From Coriaria nepalensis (lineage: Eukaryota; Streptophyta; Magnoliopsida; Cucurbitales; Coriariaceae), in contig CP114490.1 of NCBI GenBank assembly GCA_027186245.1, positions 9,308,501 through 9,372,500 of the forward strand: DNA of 64,000 bases, read 5' to 3'. The notes beneath the pieces were generated by a model. It was not told the origin of the DNA and searched no databases. It saw only the letters and a list, made by a program, of their open reading frames with translations. How positions within the stretch are numbered: the first letter of the stretch is position 1; each line of letters opens with the position of its first letter. Of the stretch, positions 12,339 to 24,129 are shown in pieces. The position numbers were made by a program, and so were the translations under genes.

Positions 12339-15300
12339 ATGGAAACTCGGAGCCGGAAGCGGGCGGAGGCCTCCTCAGCAGACCCTTCTGCTTTATCGTC
12401 TGGTCCAACCACCCGTTCAAGCAAACGCTCTCGTCTCTCGTCTACTTATTCCTCGCCGTCAAATCCTTCTGCACCTGCTCCCACCATCCCATCAGTCTCG
12501 ACCCGCTCTCGTTCCTCTCGGTCACAAGAACCATCGCCTGCTCCTGCTACTGTTATGGACTCTACTAACGAGTCTTCTGGGTCTCGCCGCCGTGGGAAGA
12601 ACTCGGATAAGGACAATTCAGATAAGGGGAAGGAGAAAGAGCATGAAGTAAGGGTAAGGGATAGGGAAAGAGATCCAGACCAGAGCTTAGGACTGAATAT
12701 GGAAGGTGGTGACGGGGTGGATGAGGATGATAACGATGGTGAGTTGGATGGAGGTCATGGATATTACCACCAGCATTTGACCTCAGCGAGTAGTGCTCTT
12801 CAAGGGCTTCTAAGGAAGCTCGGGGCCGGATTAGATGACTTACTACCTTCTTCTGCGATTGCGTCTGCTTCATCTTCACACCAGCGGGGGAGGCTGAAGA
12901 AGATCCTTTCTGGTCTGAGAGGGGATGGGGAAGAAGGAAAGCAGGTCGAGGCTTTGACACAGCTTTGTGAGATGCTCTCAATTGGGACGGAAGAGTCGCT
13001 AAGTACATTTTCAGTTGATTCCTTTGTTCCTGTCCTTGTGGGGTTGCTTAATCATGAGAGCAATCCTGATATTATGCTCCTTGCGGCTAGGGCGCTGACC
13101 CATCTGTGTGATGTGCTACCCTCATCTTGCGCGGCAGTTGTTCATTATGGTGCGGTCTCATGCTTTTGTGCAAGATTACTCACGATAGAGTACATGGACT
13201 TGGCTGAGCAGGTTGGGTTTAGGCTTTTTTTTTTAGTTCAACTTCTTGAATACTAGAAAATGAGATCTACCATTGATGGTCTTATTATTTTTTTCTTCCC
13301 AAGAAAATGGTTAACTTCATTTGTTTGTTCATGCAAAAAATTTAAGCTTATAGAAATGGTGAAAATCATACTTCTTGATGTCCTTGTGACTTAAGGTGGG
13401 GATCTTAAATTCCAATCCACAGTTAGAAATTACGATGAAGTCCAGAATCTCCATATCGTGATTTTAATTGTACTTTTCTGTCAACAGTCTCTGCAAGCTC
13501 TGAAGAAGATATCTCAGGAACACCCAACTGCCTGTCTAAGAGCTGGTGCCCTCATGGCTGTGCTTTCTTATCTGGATTTCTTCTCGACAGGGGTTCAGGT
13601 AATTTGAATGGATGTTCATATACCAAGTTAACAATGTTTTTTTGGTAGCGATGTCCTAGTTTTAAAAAAAAGATAATTATCGACAAATTTCCTTTATTGT
13701 GTATTGGCTTATAGCGAGTAGCATTATCCACTGCTGCAAACATGTGCAAGAAGCTTCCTTCGGATGCAGCTGACTTTGTGATGGAAGCTGTTCCACTGTT
13801 GACAAACCTTCTTCAGTATCATGATGCAAAGGTGGGCTTATTGCTTTATGGTCTCCTTCGAGATTTGGCTTTTTTATTCATCATGTGTGATACTCCTTAC
13901 ATTTGTAGGTGTTGGAGCATGCTTCGGTATGCTTAACTCGTATTGCTGAGGCATTTGCATCTTCTCCAGATAAATTGGATGAATTATGTAATCATGGACT
14001 TGTTACACAAGCTGCCTCACTTGTATCCACAGGCAATTCTGGAGGTGGACAGTCATCCCTAAGCACTCCTACCTACACGGTCAGTTTAATTTGTGCTTTC
14101 AACCATGGATCATTGTATGATTTCGGATCACTGATTGTACTTGATGGAATAATGCAGGGTCTAATTCGACTTCTTTCCACCTGTGCAAGTGGGTCTCCCT
14201 TAGGAGCCAAGACCTTACTTCTTCTTGGGATCAGTGGCATCCTCAAAGATATACTCTCCGGTTCTGGTGTATCCTCTAATTCATCAGTTTCTCCTGCATT
14301 AAGTAGGCCACCTGAGCAGGTAAGCAATGGTTTATTTTTGGTTAATCATTCTAGCTCTGTGTTATGGGGATATATAAAGTTAGTGGTCTCCATAGATATA
14401 TATGGAATGTTCTTCTATTAGCTTGACACTCCTTCATTCTCTATATCTTGTGGCATTATAATCTGTGCAGTGAGTTTGTTCGAAATCCTGAATTTTTAAT
14501 ATTCTCTCTTATACCTATGTGCCTTGTGTTTAGGGCATACGTTTTGGACCTATCATTTATGTTGATTGTACTTCAAAGTGGTTTTTTTCTATTCATCATC
14601 CTTATACTGTTCTCTGTCTCATTTTTTACTGGGTGAAATGATTGCACACTCTTTTGCTTGATTTTTGTTGCTATAAGATGAATACATATATTCTGATTTC
14701 TTTTTTTAATCAAATCAGCAAAGACTAAAAGGTAATTTACAAGTACTTTGGAACTATGTATACGAAGTTGTAAGCCCTTTCAAAATAAAGTATGTTATCT
14801 TCAATCTGTTTGAATACAGAAGTTTCTAGAGAAAAGGTTAGGAATGTTATGTAGATTGTGTTACAGAGATATGCACATTCTCTTTTTCTGTGAGGGCTGG
14901 ACCTTAAAATAAACGAGTGTTGCTCATCCTTTGCACTAGGCTTACTCAGATTATAAGTGGAGGTGTAGAAGGCTGTGTATTTTACCAGTATCAAACCTCT
15001 TACTGGTATATTGCTTGTGTGCCAGACAGACTCTTTTTTATTTTCCTTACTCTTATTAGTCACTGTGATTGCTTATGTTAGCATTAAAGTTTGACTTAAA
15101 GAATGCATATTCTATGGATTTTCATGGCACTGCTAGATTTTTGAGATAGTCAACATGGCAAATGAGCTCCTGCCCCCACTGCCTCAAGGAACCATCTGCC
15201 TTCCTGTCAGCATTAACATATTTGTGAAAGGATCTATTGTCAAGAAGTCGTCTGCTAGCAGCTCTGGGAAACAAGAAGAGGGATATGGAATTGCTCCGGA

Positions 15301-18300
15301 GGTTTCAGCTCGTGAGAAACTATTAAATGAGCAGCCTGAGCTACTTCACCAATTTGGGATGGATCTTCTTCCTGTTCTAATTCAAGTATGTTTTGTGTTT
15401 GTTAGCGTTTTGGTCTGACATGGCTTATTAATTTTATTTTGTAATAATTATATTATTCTCTTGATGCATAGATCTATGGTTCTAGTGTGAATAGTCCTGT
15501 TCGCTACAAATGTCTCTCGGTAATTGGAAAGCTGATGTACTTCAGCTCTGCGGAGATGATCCAGTCTTTGTTAACTACGACAAACTTATCAAGGTTTATA
15601 ACTTTATTTCATCTATAATCATCAAGGCATCTGGACCTGTATAGATACTAACTTTATAATTGGTTCTTAGTTTTCTAGCTGGTATTTTAGCATGGAAAGA
15701 TCCAAATGTGCTAATTCCATCTCTCCAAATTGCGGAGATTCTTATGGAAAAGCTTCCTGGAACTTTCTCCAAGATGTTTCTCAGAGAGGGTGTTGTTCAT
15801 TCTGTAGACCAACTTATTTTGGCTAGTGACAAGAACATTACTGCCTCTTCTACTGAAAAGGATAATGACTCTGTATCTGGAATGTCATCACGCTCTAGAC
15901 GTTACAGACGTCGCAGTGGTCCATCAAATTCAGATGGAAACTCACTGGAAGAATCTAAGAATCCTGCATGTCCAAATGTAGGTTCACCTCCAAGCTTAGT
16001 GGATGTTCCATCTGCTAGTTCTAGTCTGCGGATGACAGTAAGTGCTTCTGCCAAAGCTTTTAAAGAGAAGTTCTTCCCTTCAAATTGTGGAGCTATTGAA
16101 ATTGGAGTTACAGATGACCTTTTACATTTGAAGAATCTTTGCACACGGTTGAATACTGGTGTTGATGAGCAAAGGACTAAATCAAAAGGAAAATCAAAAG
16201 TTTCTGGGGCTCATCTGGTTGATATTTCAACCAGTAAGGAAGAGTATTTAAGTGGGACAATATATGAGATGCTAGTTGAACTAGGAAAAGGGGATGGTGT
16301 GTCCACTTTTGAGTTTATTGGCAGTGGTGTTATTGCTGCTTTGCTTGATTACTTTTCTTGTGGATACTTCTCTAAGGAAAGAATCTCAGAAGTTAACCTG
16401 CCAAAGCTTCGCCAACAAGCTCTTAAAAGATTCAAGTCATTTGTTTCTGTGGCACTTCCTTCTAGTACGGCTGAGGGCACCATTACTCCTATGACTATTC
16501 TAGTTCAGAAGCTTCAGAATGCCTTGTCCTCCTTGGAGCGTTTCCCTGTTGTTCTGAGCCATTCATCTAGGTCTGCTACTGGAGGTGCACGCCTTTCGTC
16601 TGGACTAAGTGCATTATCTCATCCTTTTAAGTTGCGTCTTTGTCGAGCCCAAGGAGAGAAAGCTCTTCGAGATTATTCATCAAATATTGTGTTAATTGAT
16701 CCTTTGGCAAGTTTAGCAGCTGTTGAAGAGTTTCTTTGGCCTCGTATTCAGCGAGGTGAATCTGTCCAAAAGCCCTTAGCCTCTGTTGGAAACTCAGAGT
16801 CTGGAACCACACCCACTGGAGCTGGCGCTTCATCTCCATCCTCTTCAACTCCTGCTTCTACCACTCGTCGTCACTCTACTAGGTCCAGATCATCTGTGAA
16901 TATAGGAGATGCGGCCAAGAAGGAACTATCACAAGAGAAGAGCACAAGCTCGTCAAAGGGTAAAGGTAAAGCTGTTTTGAAGGCCACTCAGGTGGAGACC
17001 AAAGGACCACAAACTAGGAATGCTGCTCGTAGAAGAGCATCTATAGACAAGGATGCTCAAGCAAAACCTTCAAGCGAGGACACTACATCTGAGGTATTGT
17101 CATTGACATGAAATATAATTCATACACTGTTAATGTTTATGGACTGATAGTTTCTGCCAAGTTCATGGAAAATGTTGATGTTTTCATGGAAAATGGACTG
17201 ATACTTTGATGATTAAATAACTTCTTTGAATGCTAAAATGTGCTCATGTTTATGATAATGCCATAGTTTTGAAGGTTTTATTGCTTTTCCTAAAGTTCCA
17301 ACTAATACATATGATTATTTCTATTTTATTTTGACCTCTTATTTGTGAATGAGTATTGCTGATTACTTCTTTTTCGAGGAAGTCAACATATTATCTTTTC
17401 CTGTAGCACCACTCATATATGAGCCAGAGACCTTATGTTTAAGAATAGCTGAGATCTCAGTTTGGGTCCAGGAATTAAGAGTTGTCACTTCCTGGACAGT
17501 TTACTTACTAAGGATTTTATACTGTGGAAGACTTTCCAAAATCCAGAATATACTACTCCCATTGATGCTGTTTCTTCTGTTTGCGTTAGATTACTCATCT
17601 AAACTCATTGAAAAAATGATTTTTGTTTTGTTTTGTCTCTAACAAAATGTTGATGTTTTTATGGAAAATGAGTTGATACTTTGTTGATGAAATAGCTTCT
17701 GTCAGTACTAAAATGTGCTTATATTTATGATAATGTCATAGTTTTGAAGATTTTATTGATTTTCTTAAAGTTCCTCCTAATTCAAACGATTATTTTTATT
17801 TTGTTTTGACCTATTATTTGTGAAAGAGTAACAATTACCTTAATTTCGAGGAAGTCAGCATATTATCTTTTCCTTTAGCACCAGTCATATATGAGCAGAA
17901 CCTCATGTTTAAGTATAGCTGAGGTATCAGTTTCGGTACAGGAATTAAGATTTGTCACTTCCTCGACAGTTTACTTCTAAGGATTTTATACAGCGGAAGA
18001 CTTCCCAAAATCCAGAATATGCTACTGAAATTATACTGTTTCTTCTGTTTGGGTTAAATCTAAACACATTGAAAAAATGATTTTTTGTTTTGTTTATGAA
18101 CTGTTACTTTGTGTCAGGATCTTATTTCTTATAGGGAAGTCAATTTTTTCATTTCATGTTTTGTCACTTCCTGGGCAGTTTACTTACAAAGGATTTATAA
18201 TATGGAAGATTTTCCAGATTTCAGAATATGGTACTGCCGTTTATGTGGTTTCTTATAATGGGTTAAATCTTAACTCAAATAAAAATGGTTGATGCTTAGT

Positions 18301-21300
18301 TCCTTCTGATGTAGCTCTATTACTTTGAGGATATTATTTCTTTTGGGGCAAGAAATTTTGGTAGCAACTGTTACAGGGTCCAAAAACTATATATCACATA
18401 ACGGTCATAGTTGTTTGAATATAACCAATAGAAATGCTGTAGATCTTTTCTCATAGGCCATGCCCTTACTGATGACTGAACTTGACAAGTTGTACTTATT
18501 GTGAGGTAAGAAAATCGTTGGAAATTTATTGATCCTATACTGTAATGACAAGGTTGCCTGACACATGGAGAAACTTGCTCATAGAGTACTGTTATATTTT
18601 GCATTGGTTTCTCTTTTCTCATTTTATTATTGTAAAAGGGTTTGGCCCATTTCTTTTGTCAGGTTTTTTAACTGTTTCTAGCAACATCATATTCTTTCTT
18701 TGTAGGATGAAGAACTAGATATCTCTCCTGTTGAAATTGATGAAGCATTGATTATTGAAGACGATGACATCTATGACGATGAAGATGAAGAGCATGTCGA
18801 AGTATGTAATCTTACTCTCCTAATTGCAACTCCCAGTGTTGTACCCCATTTTTATATTGACTTTAACTTCTTGCAGAATTCATGTATGCTTCTCTTTCTA
18901 AGTCTAAAGACCGAACATATATATAATTCTCTTCCTTTTTTTTTTCCTATTAAACTGTCTTTCATTTGGCATTCTCTATTGTTTTCCAGGTGCTAAGAGA
19001 TGAGTCCCTACCTGTTTGTACGCCTGACAAGGTACATGATGTAGAATTGGGAGATGCATCTGAGGATCGCAATATCCCTCCTACAAGTGAAGGCCAGAAT
19101 AATGTAGCTTCGGGCTCCAGTAGCGGAGTTGGTGCAGTTAGGGCATCCGATTCTGCTGATCATAGGAGTGGAAACTCTCATAATTCTAGGATGTCATTTG
19201 CTGCGGCTGCTATGGCTGGTCTTGGATATGCTAATGCCAGAGCCTTAAGGGGAGGTCAAGATCGTCATGGGCGTTTTCTATTTGGTAGTGCTGGTAATTC
19301 TACACGGCTGATCTTTTCTTCTGGTGGAAAGAAACTTGATAGGCGTTTGACCATCTATCAGGCTATTCAACGGCAGCTTGTTCTAGATGAGGATGATGAT
19401 GAGAGGTATGCTGGTAGTGATTTCATATCTAGTGATGGAAGCAGGATGTGGAGTGATATATATACTATAACATACCAGAGGGCTGACAATCCAGCTGACA
19501 GGGCTGCTGCCCTTGAGGGTTCAAGCTCTGCTTTATCAAAACCTACCAAGTCTGCATCTGTGTCCAACTGTGATTCCGATTCTCAGCTTCGTCGAGTTTC
19601 ACTTCTAGATAGTATCTTGCAAGGGGAACTTCCTTGCGATTTGGATAAATCAAGTCCTACTTATAATATATTAGCATTGCTACGCGTCCTAGAGGGTTTG
19701 AACCAGCTTGCACCACGTTTGAGGGTCCAAATAATGTCTGACCTATTTTCAGAGGGGAAAATATCAAGCCTAGATGAGATGAAAACAACTGGTGTAAGGG
19801 TCCCTTCAGAGGAATTTATCAACGACAAGCTTACTCCAAAATTAGCTCGACAAATTCAAGATGCCCTTGCATTGTGCAGTGGGAGTATCCCATTGTGGTG
19901 TTATCAGTTGACAAAAGCATGCCCATTTTTGTTTCCTTTTGAGACCCGACGTCAATATTTCTATTCAACAGCATTTGGGTTGTCACGTGCATTACATCGT
20001 CTTCAGCAACAGCAGGGGGCTGATGGTGTTGGATCAGCAAATGAGAGAGAGTTGAGAGTTGGGAGATTGCAGCGTCAGAAAGTTCGGGTTTCTCGCAATC
20101 GCATTTTGGATTCTGCTGCCAAAGTTATGGAGATGTATTCCAGCCAAAAGGCGGTTCTTGAAGTAGAGTACTTTGGTGAGGTGGGAACTGGGTTGGGTCC
20201 TACCCTTGAATTCTACACACTTTTAAGTCATGAGCTACAGAAAGTTGGACTTAAGATGTGGAGAACCACAGAGGAGCCTTTTATGGAAACTGAAGGGGAT
20301 GAAGAAAGAGATGCAATCAATGGTGACCTTGTCCAAGCTCCTCTTGGGTTGTTTCCTCGCCCTTGGCCTCCCAATGCTGATGCTTCCAATAGTAGCCAAT
20401 TTTCTAAAGTCATCGACTATTTTCGATTGGTTGGGCGAGTGATGGCCAAAGCTCTTCAGGATGGAAGGCTGCTGGACTTGCCTTTTTCGACATCATTGTA
20501 CAAGCTCATGCTTGGTCAAGTAAGTGGATTTTTCAGATTATAGTTGCCATGTCATTGTACTTGATATATCCATTACAATTAATTCAAACTGATGTGTTTC
20601 AGGATCTTGATTTGCATGATATTCTCTCTTTTGATGCTGAGCTTGGGAAGACTTTGCAAGATTTGCATGTTCTTGCATGTAGAAAACAGTATCTAGAATC
20701 AATGGGTGCTGAGACCCATGATACTGTCACTGATCTGTGCTTCCGTGGGACTCCAATTGAAGATCTCTGCTTGGATTTCACACTTCCTGGTTATCCAGAC
20801 TACATTTTGAAATCAGGAGATGAAATTGTACATTATAAATCTATAGATCTTACCATTTCTAAATCATAAATTCCATAAAATCTCTTTACCATCGCTTTGT
20901 GTTATTGCTTTGGAAAATTTATGATATAATATGGAATTTCAGGTTAACATCAATAACTTGGAGGAGTACATATCCTTGGTAGTTGATGCAACTATCAAAA
21001 CTGGGATCATACGACAAATAGACGCATTTAGAGCAGGGTTCAATCAGGTTAGTAGCATTTCAGATTTCCTTTTTATTGAGATGTTAAATCTAAACTTAAG
21101 CTTTCTGGTTTCATATGAAGTGTTTTATAGAACTCTTATACTTGTTAAAGCTATTTTCTATAATGTTCAATCAGTCTGCTTGCCTACCTTGGTTCTGTTG
21201 TTCCCTTGACTATGCAAAGATTTCCAGTGTGCTTTAACATTAGCTACTGCAATGTTCATAGGATTGAAAGGTCCATTTTTTTCAGGCATCCAACCTCCTT

Positions 21301-24129
21301 AAGAATTTGTAACTTACAGTTAAAGTCTGTAGAGTGGAGGATTTCAAGAACTGCTTTTAGGTCTTGTAAAGAAGAAAGTCTTGTCTGTTGAAAACCATTT
21401 GTTTAAAGCTTTTTTATATTTTTCTTTTTGGGGGGGAGAGAGAGAAGATTGTGGGGGGGGGGGTTGGGGTGGGGTGGAGGGTCAAATTTGTCCTTAAAAC
21501 TATTTATTTTAAAGTTAATTTTACTTTTTCTGAACCTTCAATTTCTGAGTTCAATCAGAATACACTGGTCTCGCCACCTAGCCCCCGTCATCATCTCGCC
21601 TGACCACCTTCCACACCCTAACCAATGTATGTTGGCACCGAAAAGAGAATGATATTTCTACCTAAGGTGTACAGGCAAAATCAAGTTCACAATCAAATTT
21701 TAATAAAAAAGGAAACGATCTTCTTTTTTGATCCTTGAACATGTTGCCGATGGTGTGACACCTTGAAGTAAAAATAGTTACAACATGGGCACACTAAGCT
21801 TCTCAGATGCAGACACTATCAATGCATCATAGCGCGTGCAGTTTATGGCTTGTTAAATATGGTGTCTTCTAGTACTTCTCCAAGTACTCTCTCATAATGA
21901 GAAGTTTGTACATGTGATGTTTTGATGGGAAGTAGAAACCGTTTTTCACTTTTCACTTTCAAGCGTTCTCTTAATACTATATCTTAGAGGTGGAGAGATG
22001 ATTTTAGTAGGGATGACAGAAAATTTAGATCAATGCAAAGAATCAGATAAAGATCCATAAAGTGTCTTTGGACTTGAAGACAAGCTAAATTAGCCTGTAA
22101 GCCTACCAATATACTTGTGAACTAACATGCTGAATCCTGGATTCCTGATGTACTTGAGGTTGAAGTCTTCTTGGAGTTCAACTTGAGCTTGATGAAAACT
22201 CAATGGGGCCATGCATATAGTTCTTTGCTCGACAATAACTGTGATTATATTTGAATCTCTAATAGAAGATATATCCAAGATTAGCACATAAGATTGATAT
22301 ATTTTTTTGATAGCTCTGAAAACACTGAACTTTTCAGAAATCCTTGGAAATATCTGACAACCTATTTTAAGTTATTACTGAGTTCATGAAACGACCTTCT
22401 AAGTATAAAATTTCCTACAAAAGATGCCTATAAAATTATACTGTATAAAATTGTATATATTGCATCAAATAGAAATAAAAGTATCAATCAATAAAAAAAA
22501 AAAAAAATTTGTCTGACTGATCTCTCTCAGTCTCTCGGATCTATGATTAGTGTTCCAAATCTTATCCTTTTTCTTCCTGGATTTAGGTTTTTGACATCAT
22601 TTCCTTACAAATATTCACTCCTGATGAGTTGGACTATTTGCTATGTGGTCGCAGAGAGTTATGGGAGGTAATCTACGTGTAATACTGTCATTCTCTAATT
22701 TGAAGTATGTGATTTGGTATGTTATGTACATAACCTTGGTAATGTTATCTGACCTTGCAGGCTGAGTCACTCGTTGATCACATAAAATTTGATCATGGAT
22801 ACACTGCAAAGAGTCCTGCAATAATCAATGTGTGTTCTCTTTCCTTTCTGGGAGGGAGTATGAGGTGGAGTTTGAGGACACTATATAGAGCACTGAAAAT
22901 ACTTGTGTGTCAATTTGTTTTGTGATGCTTGTAGTTACTTGAGATCATGGGAAAATTCACTCCAGAGCAGCAGCGAGCTTTCTGCCAGTTTGTTACTGGT
23001 GCACCTAGGCTCCCTCCTGGTGGCCTTGCCGTGCTGAATCCAAAACTGACTATAGTGAGAAAGGTATTGTGCATGTAATTTATCTGAATGGTGTCTGTTA
23101 TGTGGTGTTTCTACTTGGATTTACAGTATGATACTGGAATCTTTTGTTTCTCCTCAAACTGAAAGAACATCACAGGATGGCTAAGTTCCTAAATTCCAGC
23201 ATGAGTTTCTCTAGCGTTGAAGCTAATAATAAAGTTCATCCCTAGTTTGGGGGGATTATTGTTGATATTATTCTATTTAATAAACAAATTTCGAGTTTCT
23301 TCTTAGGAGTAGTAACCTTAAGGAAGAAAACTAGGATAATTAAACCTTCATTATTCAGTGTTCAGCAAATTACCTGTTCGTTATGTTTGTACATTATTAG
23401 TCCTGTGTCCAAGTAGATCACAAAAGAACATGGTTCTTCTTGAGATAAGATTCTTGATTTTTCTATTTCTGCTCTTAAAACCACCTTCAAATGATTCATC
23501 ACAATTTACTTAGTTATCTTGAATTTGTGTGATCAATTTGTAATCTATTTGAGATTTGAGTTTTTGTGTAATTTGCTTATAATGGAGCCACAGAGGATAA
23601 TGATCTAGGTAAACTTTTAATTATAACTAGACTCTGTAGGTGGTGTGTATGATTTTACTCAAATGACCGACTTGAATTTTTATTCACCAGTACCCTGGCC
23701 AATTTGAAAATATTTTATAGAACATAATCATTTTAGTGCACATCCTTGGTTTAAATTTATTAATATAAATTACTGTTTTGGTTCGTATTTATTTGATCCA
23801 TTTAACATTTGCATACTGGTGTAGCACTCTTCATCAACAAGTAATGCAGCAACAAACGTCAACGGGGCTTCTGAATTAGCTGATGATGACCTGCCTAGTG
23901 TCATGACATGTGCTAATTACCTCAAGCTTCCTCCCTATTCGACCAAGGTATCTTACCTATTGATGAAATATGAAGACTTATAAAATTCATGGATTCTGCC
24001 TATTTTCTTCCTTATGTTCTATAAGTTTCTCACTCGGATTATTGATTGATGTTTTGTGATCAGGATATCATGTACAAGAAACTACTCTATGCAATCAATG
24101 AAGGGCAGGGATCCTTTGATCTATCATGA
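12339..24129 (+). CDS. UPL3: HECT E3 ubiquitin-protein ligase UPL3 (KAKTUS)
   Basis: Seventeen exons join to 5652 nt, 1883 aa (Arabidopsis UPL3 is about 1888): 12339-13211, 13488-13598, 13715-13831, 13909-14079, 14158-14319, 15137-15385, 15472-15593, 15671-17093, 18706-18801, 18990-20519, 20603-20827, 20943-21047, 22587-22667, 22761-22829, 22935-23063, 23825-23947, 24064-24129. The start [13 protein letters not shown] matches the family, so the Met seven codons upstream is not used. Order: low-complexity Ser/Arg N-terminus; armadillo-like repeats ([16 protein letters not shown] to about residue 600); Ser/Arg linkers and an acidic patch (exon 9); C-terminal HECT domain from about residue 1500 ([19 protein letters not shown]) to the tail. 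The catalytic Cys is in [18 protein letters not shown] in exon 16, and the tail [10 protein letters not shown] is intact. UPL3 ubiquitinates transcription factors that control trichome development, seed lipid metabolism and senescence. An AATAAA at 24567 may end the 3' UTR. Confidence 0.97.
17170..18300. repeat. Tandem duplication (about 2.4 copies) inside UPL3 intron 8
   Basis: Unit 1 (about 17170-17644) begins AATGTTGATGTTTT-ATGGAAAATG and is repeated as unit 2 (about 17645-18085). Shared landmarks are ATTTATGATAATG-CATAG, CGAGGAAGTCA-CATATTATC, TTGTCACTTCCT-GACAGTTTAC and AAAATCCAGAATAT. A partial third unit (about 18086-18300) keeps only the distal half. Unit length is about 440-475 bp. 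It expands the intron to 1.6 kb without touching the splice sites. Confidence 0.85.
21048..22586. other. UPL3 intron 12, enlarged, no element identified
   Basis: This 1.5-kb intron is the second longest of the gene. It holds a G-rich run (about 21431-21480) and a poly-A tract near 22492-22507 but no recognisable transposon ends or coding blocks. Confidence 0.4.

Noticed and set aside
12565..13008. Long minus-strand open frame opposite UPL3 exon 1
   Set aside because: It is the mirror of a low-complexity coding exon; its own sequence matches no family.
21388..21652. Gly-rich overlapping open frames in UPL3 intron 12
   Set aside because: Produced by a G-run; not conserved and interrupted by splice context of the host gene.
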